NCBI GenBank assembly: GCA_016712415.1
Contig: JADJRC010000020.1
Location: 35,790 to 99,789 of the forward strand
From: Lewinellaceae bacterium
GTDB lineage: Bacteria > Bacteroidota > Bacteroidia > Chitinophagales > Saprospiraceae
Direction of reading: 5' to 3'
DNA: 64,000 bases
Within the stretch, counting starts at the first letter, position 1, and every line of letters begins with the position of its first letter. Position numbers and translations under genes: made by a program. The notes below the pieces were generated by a model that saw nothing but the letters and a program-made list of their open reading frames with translations, made no database searches and was not told the origin of the DNA. This document shows, one piece after another, positions 54,302 through 63,006 of this stretch.

Positions 54302-55615
54302 ATGCTCGACCAGGTTCCCCTCCAACTCAACGACGATTTTAAATATGCGCTCGACGTACTGGAAAAAACCGGCAGCAGCCTGTTTATCACCGGCAAGGCC
54401 GGTACGGGCAAAAGCACACTGCTCCAGTTGTTCCGCAATACCACCAGGAAAAAAACGGCCGTGCTTGCCCCGACAGGTGTAGCGGCGCTCAATGTGCAGG
54501 GACAAACGATCCATTCTTTTTTTGGCTTCCCGCCGCGCATCATTACCCCGCAGGAGGCCTCGCGGCGGGTGACCCGAAAAGACCTCCTGAGGCTTTACAA
54601 AAACCTCCAGGTACTCATTATTGACGAAATATCGATGGTACGCGCCGATATGCTCGACGGTATCGACCGTTTTCTGCGCATTAACCGGGGAAACCACCAG
54701 CCTTTTGGCGGCGTGCAGGTGGTGTTTTTTGGCGACCTGTTTCAACTGCCGCCTGTCGTGACCAGAGATCCGGTGGAGGCGGCCTACTTCGAGGATTATT
54801 ACGAAAGCCCCTATTTTTTCTCGGCAAAAGTGTTCCAGGAGCAGGAACTTCAACTGGATATGCTCGAACTGCGCAAGGTGTATCGCCAGGAGTCGCGCCA
54901 TTTCCTGCGCCTGCTGGAAGCGGTGCGGGTGAATGAACTGGATCGCGACGATCTGGACGACCTGAACGAACGCTACCTGCCCGATTTCAGCGAAACGGAA
55001 GGCTATATCACCCTTTGTGCGCGGAATGCCACCGCCGATCGCATCAACCAGCGCGAATTATCACTGCTTGATACCACTGAATATACATTCCAGGCGGAAG
55101 TGAAAGGCCAGTTCGACCCTGCCATGTACCCAACGGAAGCCTTGTTACGGCTAAAAAAAGGCGCGCAGGTCATGTTCGTCAAAAACGATGTGGAAGACCG
55201 GCAGTTCGTCAACGGCACCATCGGGAAGATCATCGAGCTGAACACAGACCGGATACTGGTTGAAACAGAGGAGTCAGGCGGAAAAAAGCGCCGGATTGAG
55301 GCGCCCAGGGCAGAATGGGAAATTGTGCGGTACAAATCGAACGCCACGGGCGATATCGAGACGGAAACGGTCGGCTCCTACAAACAATACCCGGTCAAAC
55401 TGGCCTGGGCGATCACGATACACAAAAGCCAGGGAAAAACCTTCGACCGGCTGCTCCTTGACCTCGGCGGCGGCGCCTTCGAACACGGCCAACTCTACGT
55501 GGCACTCAGCCGCTGCCGCACGCTCGACGGTATTGTGCTGCGCCATCTCATCCGGTCGCAGGATGTGATCACCGATGAGCGGGTGGTGGAGTTTTACAGT
55601 CGCAATTTTCGCTAG
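54302..55615 (+). CDS. Pif1-like DNA helicase
   Basis: 437 residues. Pif1/RecD2-type superfamily 1B helicase, 5'-3' polarity. Seen: Walker A ITGKAGTGKSTLLQLFRN (about residues 28-46), APTGVAALNVQGQTIHSFFG, Walker B VLIIDEISMVRADMLD, GDLFQLPPVV, the 2B region AQVMFVKNDVEDRQFVNGTI, and the final motifs AWAITIHKSQGKTFDRLLLD, YVALSRCRTLDGI. Shorter than many Bacteroidota Pif1 proteins that carry a C-terminal HRDC or extra domain (about 700 residues). The ending is a normal stop, with no frameshift seen. Divergent from the TonB receptor operon. Confidence 0.92.
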   Translation: MLDQVPLQLNDDFKYALDVLEKTGSSLFITGKAGTGKSTLLQLFRNTTRKKTAVLAPTGVAALNVQGQTIHSFFGFPPRIITPQEASRRVTRKDLLRLYKNLQVLIIDEISMVRADMLDGIDRFLRINRGNHQPFGGVQVVFFGDLFQLPPVVTRDPVEAAYFEDYYESPYFFSAKVFQEQELQLDMLELRKVYRQESRHFLRLLEAVRVNELDRDDLDDLNERYLPDFSETEGYITLCARNATADRINQRELSLLDTTEYTFQAEVKGQFDPAMYPTEALLRLKKGAQVMFVKNDVEDRQFVNGTIGKIIELNTDRILVETEESGGKKRRIEAPRAEWEIVRYKSNATGDIETETVGSYKQYPVKLAWAITIHKSQGKTFDRLLLDLGGGAFEHGQLYVALSRCRTLDGIVLRHLIRSQDVITDERVVEFYSRNFR

Positions 55616-55706
55616 AGCATATACCGCGTTGATATTGACCCGCCCTGCGTCGACAAATACAACGCAGGCAGGCAGTCTCCCTCCAATCGCAAAATAATTT
55701 TAACAA

Positions 55707-55859
55707 AAACGGGGGGGGTCCACCCCCACCCGAGGCCGGGAGGGTGCCCGCGCCCCCCCCCGGGGCCCCCCCCCCCCCCCCCCGCGGCGCGCGGCGCGCT
55801 GGCCCGGCACCCCCCCCCGGAGCAGGGCAACCCCCCCCCCCCCCCCCCGGGGAAAAAAA
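55707..55859. other. Abnormal poly-C/poly-G low-complexity tract
   Basis: Contains G8 at 55711-55718, C9, C18 at 55766-55783, C9, C18 at 55831-55848 and a terminal A7, with only short GC-only text between. Nothing similar occurs elsewhere in the window. It interrupts the minus-strand DUF6922 gene. Such tracts are typical of dark-cycle or no-signal sequencing artefact or of a false contig join. Bases 55616-55706 hold only an imperfect hairpin (CCTGCGT...ACGCAGG). Confidence 0.75.
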
Positions 55860-56107
55860 CAAAAGAAAGGGAGGTAGATACGGGTAAAGTTTTTATCTCG
55901 TGGGCTGATACGCGTGCTCTTTTCGGCTACGCTCAAAATTTTGCCAACTCCATAATAGTTCACGATCTCCTGCCATTCGGCGGGGTCGCCACGCTCAATG
56001 ACGCGCTCAATGACGACGGTGGCCAGGCGGGAAAAGTAAATGCTTTCCCACTCATATTCCCACAGCAAGTGCCTGCGGATAACCGGGTTTGGCGGACTGG
56101 AGCGCAT
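55860..56107 (-). pseudogene. DUF6922 family protein, C terminus lost in poly-C tract
   Basis: Starts at ATG 56107 (MRSSPPNPVIRRHLLWEYEW). The pattern HLLWEYEWESIYFSRLATVV then IERVIERGDPAEWQEIVNYY with GVGKILSV matches DUF6922 (HLFWD...IIERVLERG...YG...I). About 80 residues are readable, then the frame enters the low-complexity tract and becomes Gly/Arg-rich nonsense. Family members often precede an AbiEii-type nucleotidyltransferase toxin gene; none is visible here, but the downstream DNA is replaced by the tract. Confidence 0.6.
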
Positions 56108-56121
56108 GATCTTACTTTTTA

Positions 56122-56129
56122 CAAAGGTA
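56122..56129 (-). promoter_or_regulatory. Candidate -7 element for the DUF6922 gene
   Basis: On the minus strand TACCTTTG fits TAnnTTTG, 14 bases before the ATG at 56107. No good TTG at the right spacing. Confidence 0.35.
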
Positions 56130-56164
56130 ACTTTTTGCTGCAAGAATTACTTGTTTTGTCAGGT

Positions 56165-56425
56165 ATGATGTTGGTTATGCTGCGCGTTTCCCTGCATTTT
56201 GACGGATTCATCCACATGTTTGACGGAAAAATCTACTTCGAAAGCAAAACAACCGAAGGCGTTTTTACTTACCAGCGGGTTGATTACGAAGTGTACAGCC
56301 TGGAATTTAATCCCCGGTACGTCGATTTTACACAGGGGTTCGGTTACCTCATTTCAGTGGCGAAAACGAGCCAGGCTGATTATATACACAACAGAATGCC
56401 GGTGCGTTATCCACGGAGAAGATGA
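56165..56425 (+). CDS. Unknown protein, first of a coupled pair
   Basis: 86 residues from ATG 56165 (MMLVMLRVSLHFDGFIHMFD). The frame is open further upstream, but that part is antisense to DUF6922. Middle KTTEGVFTYQRVDYEVYSLE and EFNPRYVDFTQGFGYLISVA look like a small beta-rich globular fold. No family recognised. Its TGA overlaps the ATG of the next frame (ATGA, 56422-56425). Confidence 0.4.
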   Translation: MMLVMLRVSLHFDGFIHMFDGKIYFESKTTEGVFTYQRVDYEVYSLEFNPRYVDFTQGFGYLISVAKTSQADYIHNRMPVRYPRRR

Positions 56426-56958
56426 CTACCGCCAACCCGAAGGAGGTAAATTTTGAGCATAAAACCTCTTACAGCCAAGTAAGGAAGGGGGTGCTTGGGG
56501 GAAAATATATTCCGGATAATAAGAGTTACACATTCTCCAAAGACAACTTTTACCTGCTTTTACCCGTCCTGGAAACGGACAATCCGGACAAGACCGGTTT
56601 CAGGTTGTCACTAAAGATCGAGGAGGATGACTTTTGGGAAGACGACATCGTCTGCAAAACGGATATTGATATCAACATCACCGATATCAAGAATGCCCTG
56701 AATACCGGATGGATAAGCCGGACGTTTTCTGCTGGCGGAAAACCCTCTCTTCTTGCCGCATCAGGGCACCTCCTGACGCCCAGAGACCAGTTGCCGGCCA
56801 TCGCTCGCCGGCGGTGTAGTGTCGCCCGGCGGGAAAGCGGCCGCGACGGCGGCAGCCTGGCGCTGCTTCGATCCCTTGTACAGGCTCCTGATGTACGCCA
56901 GCGCCGGTTTTTCAATAAAATAGGTGATAAGGGTGGCCAGCCCGAACACGGCGGGTAA
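56422..56958 (+). CDS. Unknown protein, second of a coupled pair
   Basis: 178 codons from ATG 56422. Residues 1-110 (MTTANPKEVNFEHKTSYSQV, then FSKDNFYLLLPVLETDNPDK, IVCKTDIDINITDIKNALNT) read as a plausible protein. After about residue 112 the sequence is antisense to the acyltransferase gene (last 198 bases overlap) and turns Arg-rich (AIARRRCSVARRESGRDGG), so the real end may be earlier and lost by a frame break near 56740. No family recognised. Confidence 0.4.
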   Translation: MTTANPKEVNFEHKTSYSQVRKGVLGGKYIPDNKSYTFSKDNFYLLLPVLETDNPDKTGFRLSLKIEEDDFWEDDIVCKTDIDINITDIKNALNTGWISRTFSAGGKPSLLAASGHLLTPRDQLPAIARRRCSVARRESGRDGGSLALLRSLVQAPDVRQRRFFNKIGDKGGQPEHGG

Positions 56959-57903
56959 AGCCACGAAAAGCGCGCTTTGCCAGAAGCTCAGGTGTGCATA
57001 TTTCATGACAAACGGGATAATCACCACTGCCCCGATGTGCTGGTGCACGAGGTATAAACTGTACGAAATGGTGCCCAGATAAACCGTGAAACGGTTCACG
57101 ATCGGCAATTTTACATGCAGTGCATACAAGGCGAAAACAATGTAATAAACGGTCAGAAACGGCGCGTACTCCAGCCGGGTGATGTACAGCATGGCCTTGC
57201 CGCCGTCGTAGAACAGGATGAGTTGTGAGATATAACACAACGCCACAAGCGCGAAGAGCAGGGGCGAACGGCCGTTAAACTTGATCTTGTAAAACAGTAC
57301 CCCGGAAAAAAACAGCGGCAGGTGGTTGATAAACATGTACATACCCCTGCTTACTTTGAAAAAATAGGGGCTTATCTGGCTGATTACAAAGTGATTGAGC
57401 AACACAAATCCCAGTCCGGCGCACCCCAGCAGCACGATTTTGTCAAGCAGTTTGAAACGGAAGATCAGGAGGATCAGGATGTAAAACTGCATCTCGATGA
57501 TCAACGTCCAATATGACCCGTCGAGGTTGGGGATTTTCATGTAATAATTGAACATGGTCAGGTTCCCAAGTGCCTGGGAGAGCAAACCGCCCGAACTTTC
57601 CCCCGAAAAATAGTTCACCAGACTGATGGTCAGCGTTGCCAGCAGTACGGCCGTCCAGTATGCGGGGTATAACCGTGAAAAACGGCTTACGACAAAATCT
57701 TTCCAGTGTTTGGTGCCGGAGATCGTCAGAAAGATCACAAACCCGCTGATAATAAAGAACAGGTCGACGCCGGTGATACCGAGTTTGAAGCCCATCTGCG
57801 CTTCCGGCCGGTCTACTGTGAAGTGAAAAAAAACGACCATCAGGGCCGCAATGCCGCGCATGGCATCTAATTCCAAAAGCCTTTTTCCGGATGTTGCACT
57901 CAT
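56761..57903 (-). CDS. Acyltransferase 3 family membrane protein
   Basis: 380 residues, about ten transmembrane segments. The family start is MSATSGKRLLELDAMRGIAA with the His-containing loop MVVFFHFTVDRPE, then GVDLFFIISGFVIFLTISGT, ISGTKHWKDFVVSRFSRLYP with RxxRxxP, and YWTLIIEMQFYILILLIF. These enzymes move acyl groups (often acetyl) onto exported polysaccharide, lipid A or peptidoglycan. Acceptor unknown. The last 40 residues are Ala/Pro/Gly-rich and not family core; they overlap the opposite-strand unknown gene. Confidence 0.92.
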   Translation of the reverse strand: MSATSGKRLLELDAMRGIAALMVVFFHFTVDRPEAQMGFKLGITGVDLFFIISGFVIFLTISGTKHWKDFVVSRFSRLYPAYWTAVLLATLTISLVNYFSGESSGGLLSQALGNLTMFNYYMKIPNLDGSYWTLIIEMQFYILILLIFRFKLLDKIVLLGCAGLGFVLLNHFVISQISPYFFKVSRGMYMFINHLPLFFSGVLFYKIKFNGRSPLLFALVALCYISQLILFYDGGKAMLYITRLEYAPFLTVYYIVFALYALHVKLPIVNRFTVYLGTISYSLYLVHQHIGAVVIIPFVMKYAHLSFWQSALFVALPAVFGLATLITYFIEKPALAYIRSLYKGSKQRQAAAVAAAFPPGDTTPPASDGRQLVSGRQEVP

Positions 57904-58116
57904 GAATATCGGGACAAAATGGAGGCCGGCTCACACACGGGATAAACCCGGTCAGCAAACGCACGCATTTGGCAGTTTTCTCATAGCATGCCTGGCGTGG
58001 TGGGCACGGCCCGTTGTTTAGTTTCTAACAGGCAGACAAAAACCGCGCCCATTGGAGCCGGTACTATTGTCATCTGACCGACTTTTTTTGTTTGTCCCTG
58101 GATTATCTCAAAAAAT

Positions 58117-58155
58117 TACCGGTTTTTGCTGTTTCCACGCCAACAAAAACCGGTA
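58117..58155 (-). terminator. Rho-independent-like terminator of the S41 protease gene
   Basis: Perfect 12-bp arms TACCGGTTTTTG (58117-58128) and CAAAAACCGGTA (58144-58155), 15-nt loop. On the minus strand it is 32 bases after the stop and is followed by AATTTTTTGAG. The rest of the gap 57904-58187 shows nothing else. Confidence 0.7.
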
Positions 58156-58187
58156 GTAGCCGGGCACTGCGCCGGAGTGATCCGAGG

Positions 58188-59819
58188 CTATTTTCCCGCA
58201 ACAGGCGCTCCGCTGCGCAGCACCTGCACAGCCTTTTCTACTGCCGGATCGTCGCTGTTCAGAACGGTGTACAGGCCCTCATCCTGAAACAACAACTTTG
58301 CGATCCGGGCCTTGACCTGGAGTTTCAGTTCATTGCGACAGTTTTTGAGGTCGGATTCATGGCGTTGAACACCCTGTTTTTGCGCATGTGCAATCAGATC
58401 TTCGAGCAGCGCATCCGAAACCGTGAAGTGTGTTGCAAAATCTTTCAGGTCGGCCGGAAAATCTGCCTTCCCTTTCCCTTCCATCCAGCGCGAGATGAAC
58501 TGCGGTATCTGCTGGCGCACCTCAAAGAAAAAGTCGCTGGAATATGAAGTGTCAATAGGTACAAAGACATCCGGCAGGATACCGCCGCCGCCGTACACGA
58601 TACGGCCGAGACCGGTGTAATACTTCGTGCTATCGGCCAGTTTTATCCGGTTGGCGTCTGAGAGTTCGCCGTTTTTCAAACGCCGGTCGGCGTCGTGACT
58701 GTAGTCGTCGTCGTTTTTATAGTCGCGCTGGATACAGCGGCCGCTGGGCGTAAAATACCGCGCTACGGTCAGGCGGAGTGCCCCGCCGTCGCCAAGCGGA
58801 TACTGCTCCTGCACCAGGCCCTTCCCGAAAGAGCGCCGGCCGATCACCCAGCCCCGGTCCCAGTCCTGGATGGCGCCGGCCACGATCTCGCTGGCCGATG
58901 CCGAACCTTCGTCGATCAGTACGGCGATATTGTTGATGTTGAACCGCGCGCGACCGTTGCTTTTGTATTCGCTGCGCCCTTCCGTCCGGCCCTTGGTGTA
59001 CACCAGCAATTTGCCGTCGGGGAAAAACTGGCTCAGCAGGTCTGTGGCTTCTTCCAGGTAGCCGCCGGGATTGCCGCGCAGGTCGAGCAGCAGGTTTTGC
59101 ATGCCCTTTTCTTCCACGAGCGGACGCACCGCTTCCATAAACTCCTGGTAGGTGCGCGCGCTGAAGCGGTTGATGCGTACGTAAGCGGTGTGCTCGTCGA
59201 CCATATAGGCGATGTCCACACTTTTTACAGGAATCACATCGCGGATGATGGTAAACTGTCGCAGGTTTTTTTCCCGGCCCCGCAGGATGCCGATGTGTAC
59301 CGTGCTGCCTTTGTTGCCCCGCAACTTCTTGAATATCTTGCCGTTGTCAATTTTTACGCCTGCCACCACCGTGTCGTTGATGGTGATGATCTTGTCGCCG
59401 GTGAGAATACCCACGGCTTCGGAGGGGCCGCCCGACAGCGGCGCCACGACCTGGATGGTATCGTCGACCATCAGGAATTCGATTCCGATGCCTTCGAAGC
59501 CGCCGTTCATGTCGTCTTCCACGGCTTTTCGCTCCTCCGGGGTGATGTACACGGAGTGCGGGTCAAGCTGTTCGAGCAGGTGTTCGATGGCGCCCGTTTT
59601 CAGTTGATCCGTATTGACCGAATCCACGTAACGCGCCTCGATATAACGTACAATCTCGTCGAGGGTGCCCGCCACGGGGCCGACCTGATTGCCGGGCACA
59701 AAGCGGACGTTGTCGTCAAAATGGGGCAGTTGCTGTCCGATAAACATGCCTGCGGCCAGGATGACTGCCATGATCAGGGGAAGTCTGATCTGAAAGGTAG
59801 AAGGTTGTTGTTCTGTCAT
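58188..59819 (-). CDS. S41 C-terminal processing protease
   Basis: 543 residues, N-terminal membrane anchor (RLPLIMAVILAAGMFIG), a PDZ domain (about 105-195; GIGIEFLMVDDTIQVVAPLS, SGGPSEAVGILTGDKIITIN), then the protease core: LLLDLRGNPGGYLEEATDLL, catalytic Ser308 in EGSASASEIVAG, catalytic Lys333 in RRSFGKGLVQEQYPLGDG, exactly 25 residues apart as in E. coli Prc. It cuts near the C terminus of periplasmic substrates. C-terminal helical region to residue 543. Convergent with nothing; divergent from the Lrp gene. Confidence 0.95.
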   Translation of the reverse strand: MTEQQPSTFQIRLPLIMAVILAAGMFIGQQLPHFDDNVRFVPGNQVGPVAGTLDEIVRYIEARYVDSVNTDQLKTGAIEHLLEQLDPHSVYITPEERKAVEDDMNGGFEGIGIEFLMVDDTIQVVAPLSGGPSEAVGILTGDKIITINDTVVAGVKIDNGKIFKKLRGNKGSTVHIGILRGREKNLRQFTIIRDVIPVKSVDIAYMVDEHTAYVRINRFSARTYQEFMEAVRPLVEEKGMQNLLLDLRGNPGGYLEEATDLLSQFFPDGKLLVYTKGRTEGRSEYKSNGRARFNINNIAVLIDEGSASASEIVAGAIQDWDRGWVIGRRSFGKGLVQEQYPLGDGGALRLTVARYFTPSGRCIQRDYKNDDDYSHDADRRLKNGELSDANRIKLADSTKYYTGLGRIVYGGGGILPDVFVPIDTSYSSDFFFEVRQQIPQFISRWMEGKGKADFPADLKDFATHFTVSDALLEDLIAHAQKQGVQRHESDLKNCRNELKLQVKARIAKLLFQDEGLYTVLNSDDPAVEKAVQVLRSGAPVAGK

Positions 59820-59922
59820 TTATGTGTGGTCGGTTTTGGACCGGGTGGTGCATTTGTTTATGGGGAAATACGTTTGTTTCAGTATTTCACCCCGAAAAAT
59901 TATTACTATATTAAGAATGTTA

Positions 59923-59930
59923 TACTTTTG
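59923..59930 (+). promoter_or_regulatory. Candidate -7 element for the Lrp-type regulator gene
   Basis: TACTTTTG fits TAnnTTTG, in an AT-rich stretch 75 bases before ATG 60005. No clear -33 TTG. Confidence 0.4.
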
Positions 59931-60004
59931 TTTAAAATTTTTCAACATTAATCCCGTTTTATTCGCCTGTAGCCTAATTACCGCGCTAAAATTCAGCCTT
60001 CGGT

Positions 60005-60487
60005 ATGACTGAGAATCCTGATATTGATCAACTCGACCGGCAGATACTTGCCAAACTGGTCGAAGACGGCAAAATGCCGTACACTGATATTGCCAAACAA
60101 CTTTTCGTTTCGAGCGGCACCATCCACGTCCGCATGAAAAAAATGGAGCAGATGGGTATCGTGCTGGGCTCCAGCCTTACGGTGGATTACCACAAACTCG
60201 GCTACGATGTGACCGCGTTTCTGGGTATTTACCTGGACAAAAGTTCGCTGTACGACGAAGTGGCGGAACACCTGAAAAACATCCCCGAGATCGTTGAGGC
60301 CAATTATACGACCGGTTTGTACAGCATTTTTGCCCGGATTGTGTGCAAAGATACAAATCACCTGCGCCTCGTATTGCACGATAAGATTCAGAAAATACCC
60401 GGCATTCAACGAACGGAGACATTTATCTCGCTCGAACAGAGCATCAGCCGTCCTGTAAACTTTATGGGCTCCGAAAAAACCGCCTGA
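60005..60487 (+). CDS. Lrp/AsnC family transcriptional regulator
   Basis: 160 residues. N-terminal helix-turn-helix (LDRQILAKLVEDGKMPYTDI, QLFVSSGTIHVRMKKMEQMG), then the RAM/AsnC ligand-binding sandwich (GYDVTAFLGIYLDKSSLYDE, VEANYTTGLYSIFARIVCKD). It regulates transcription in response to an amino acid or similar small ligand, usually as an octamer. Target genes are not inferable. It ends in a short polar tail. Confidence 0.93.
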   Translation: MTENPDIDQLDRQILAKLVEDGKMPYTDIAKQLFVSSGTIHVRMKKMEQMGIVLGSSLTVDYHKLGYDVTAFLGIYLDKSSLYDEVAEHLKNIPEIVEANYTTGLYSIFARIVCKDTNHLRLVLHDKIQKIPGIQRTETFISLEQSISRPVNFMGSEKTA

Positions 60488-60525
60488 TCGCACCCATTTT
60501 CTGGCGACTCATTCTAAACACGTTT

Positions 60526-61355
60526 ATGCTACTCCGGGTTGGATTATTGTCCCTTTTCATCAACTGTTGCTGCGGTTTCCTCCATGCACAGGATGCTGCC
60601 GTACAGGACTCCTCTATTTACAAAGGACTGCGTATCAGCATTTTTGATATTGAAGTGCTCAAACAAAAGTCCGAACGTATTTCATTGCGCCTGCAGGTGG
60701 CCAATACCGGCCGACTGCCGGTTTCCTTTGGTAAAAAGAAACAGCGCGCCCCGGAATCGCTGGTCATCGAAATCGATACGGTCAACCTTCCCGTGATCCT
60801 CCGGGGTCGGGAGCAGCAGTTGACCAGCGCCGTGCGCGCCCAGAAAATAAAACTGGCGCCGGGCGATATCATGGACGAACTGAAGCTGGAAGTGAACCTG
60901 AACCCGAACAAACATGCTGCACTGCCGGGACCGTCAGAGATCAGTATCAGTGGAAAAGGATGCGCCGACCTGGTGTTTGACACCGCCTATATTATCGAAT
61001 ACACCGACAACATCATGCGGTTGCAGTATTTTATTCGAAATGTTGGCAACGCACCTGCCTATCTGCTGGGTACGACCACAGAACCGGAAGACAACCTCGC
61101 CGTGAATGTCTACTTTGTCATGGCGCCAAACTCACCCGCGGCGCCATCCTCGCCGACGGCATTTTTATCCGTGAAGGCCGCGAAACGATCGGCGGTCTGC
61201 TGCAACCCGGGCAGTTGTTGCAGGGCGAAATGAGTATCAGTCTGAAAAACCGCACCCGGTTCACGCCCAATCTGATCTTTGAACTCGACCCCTTCCAGCA
61301 GGTCAACGACTGCGTCCGGACGAATAATATAGAGTTGATCAAGATGGAATTCTAA
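60526..61355 (+). pseudogene. Exported CARDB-like protein, one-base frameshift
   Basis: From ATG 60526 with signal peptide (MLLRVGLLSLFINCCCGFLH). The first frame gives two strand-rich repeats (SLRLQVANTGRLPVSFGKKK, MRLQYFIRNVGNAPAYLLGT) and runs off after VYFV. The next frame continues GAKLTRGAILADGIFIREGR to a stop at 61355 (DPFQQVNDCVRTNNIELIKM then EF). One missing base at about 61119-61121 joins them (VYFVNGAKL), giving 276 residues. The repeat pattern N-x-G-x-x-x-A and the ND...TNN ending look like CARDB cell-adhesion domains. Function unknown. Confidence 0.75.
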
Positions 61356-61379
61356 GGGGAAAGGGTAAGGGTAGTGCCG

Positions 61380-61495
61380 GGTACCGCCGGCTTTAGCCGG
61401 CGCAAAGTTTCCTTTGACCACCAACTTTCGTGGACTAAACCCGGTGCGTAACCTCCTATTTGTCAACAACTTCGCCGGCTAAAGCCGGCGGTACC
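61380..61495. repeat. 23-bp inverted repeat, 70-bp spacer
   Basis: Left arm 61380-61402 and right arm 61473-61495 are perfect reverse complements (GGTACCGCCGGCTTTAGCC start). Each arm is itself close to a palindrome (GCCGGC-TTTA-GCCGGC). The right arm supplies the last codons and the stop (TAG) of the minus-strand MFS gene, so the element appears to have landed in its 3' end. Confidence 0.85.
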
Positions 61496-62785
61496 GGAGG
61501 TGCCGGAACCAGTTCCAGATGGTGGGATTATGGGTTCGGCAGCGCATCCGGTAATCGGCAAAGATTCCGGTGGCGATGGTCAGCACCCCCACTGCAACAA
61601 TACTCGCCGGAATGCCGAATGCATCTGCTACCATTCCCGTGAGCAAAGCCCCGATCGCATAACCCATATCGCGCCAGAACCGGAATACCCCGAGACTTTT
61701 GGCGCGGTCAAACGGGTGCGTATTTTCGGCAATGGAAGCCAGAAAAGTAGGGTAGACCATTGCGGTGCCCCAGCCGAGCAACGCCAACAGTCCTGCAAAA
61801 ACGGCGAAACTGCCTGCAACCGCCAGCCCCGCTGGCAGTCAGTCCTGAGCAACATTCCCCACCACAACAAGTCTTTTTTGCAAATGAAATCGGACAGGCG
61901 TCCGCTGGCCAACTGTCCTATGCCCCAAACGGCGGGATAAACGGCCGCCAGACTGCCGATCTCCGGCAAAGAAAGCCCTTTTTGGGCCAGAAAGATGGGC
62001 AGCAGCCCCCACACCATGCCGTCGTTCAGGTTGTTGACCAGCCCGGCTACAGTTACCGCGCCGAGGTTGCGGTGCCGCCAACTGGTATCGAGGAAAATGT
62101 GTGCCAGGCGTGGCGCCTTGCTTGTGACGGCCTCCGCTACCACGTGTGCATGCGTATCGCGCACCAGCAGCAAAGTACCCAGGAAGCCCATTAACGATAA
62201 TCCGACCCCAAGGTAAAACGGGTAAGGGCGCAGGCCGTACGTCCCAGCCAGCCACCCCGTCGCGAAAGCGGCCAGCGCAACGGCGAGGTACCCGGCAAAC
62301 TCGTTCAGGCCCATGGCCAGCCCCCGGTCGCGTTCCCCCGCGAGGTCTATTTTCATGATCACCGTCGCCGACCATGCAAACCCCTGATGCGCTCCGAGCA
62401 ATATGTTGGCTGCGACAACCCAGTTCCAGGTCGGCGCATACATCAGCAGAAAAGGCACGGGCAGTCCCAGCGCCCAGCCCAGCAGCAACAGTCGCCTACG
62501 CCCCAGCCGGCTTGCCAGGGCCCCGGTAAACAAATTAGCCAATGCCTTGGTGATGCCGAAGGCAACAATGAACGACAGCACAGCCGTTTTGGCTGCAATG
62601 CCGAATGCCTCCGCTGCCAGCTGCGGCAGGATGCTGCGCTCCATACCCACCATGCCGCCCACAAAGGCGTTGATGACGATCAACAGTACAAACTGGGGCA
62701 GGTTGGCGCGCAGGCCGGATTGGATGGCTTTCACAAGATGAAGGTAAGGACTGCAGGCATGGTATGGAAGCCGACACTTGGTCAA
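61479..62785 (-). pseudogene. MFS transporter, one-base frameshift
   Basis: The first frame from 62785 covers about eight helices (NLPQFVLLIVINAFVGGMVG, ITKALANLFTGALASRLGRR with the MFS loop, WSATVIMKIDLAGERDRGLA, VYPAVWGIGQLASGRLSDFI) and derails after LLWWGMLLRTDC. The second frame resumes PAGLAVAGSFAVFAGLLALL and GWGTAMVYPTFLAS, ending at 61479. One extra base at about 61834-61836 is needed. About 435 residues when joined. Drug or sugar exporter type unknown. The C-terminal residues RYRRL come from the inverted repeat. Confidence 0.8.
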
Positions 62786-63006
62786 GGCTTGGTTTTTAAC
62801 ACAGCACCTCTTAATTACTTGATTGACATCTCCAGTTGATAGAATCTGATTTCGAAACCGTTAAAACCTTTTTGTCTAAAGGCTTGCCTCTAATTAGATT
62901 CACATCTTTTATTATTAGCAAAACGTTTCACATAAATGCTACTGCATTGTATGTATTGTTCAGCGCATTTTATTTATACGTTATCACGCCTCTTTCCCCG
63001 TCAAAG

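Noticed and set aside
55612..55862. Gly/Pro-rich open frames in the poly-C tract
   Set aside because: Produced by homopolymer runs; no coding character.
58695..59951. 418-codon plus-strand frame opposite the S41 protease
   Set aside because: Antisense to a gene with an intact catalytic Ser-Lys pair; no recognisable domain.
61360..61500. Insertion sequence or transposon ends
   Set aside because: No transposase, no target duplication and only 116 bases in total; treated as a short hairpin repeat.
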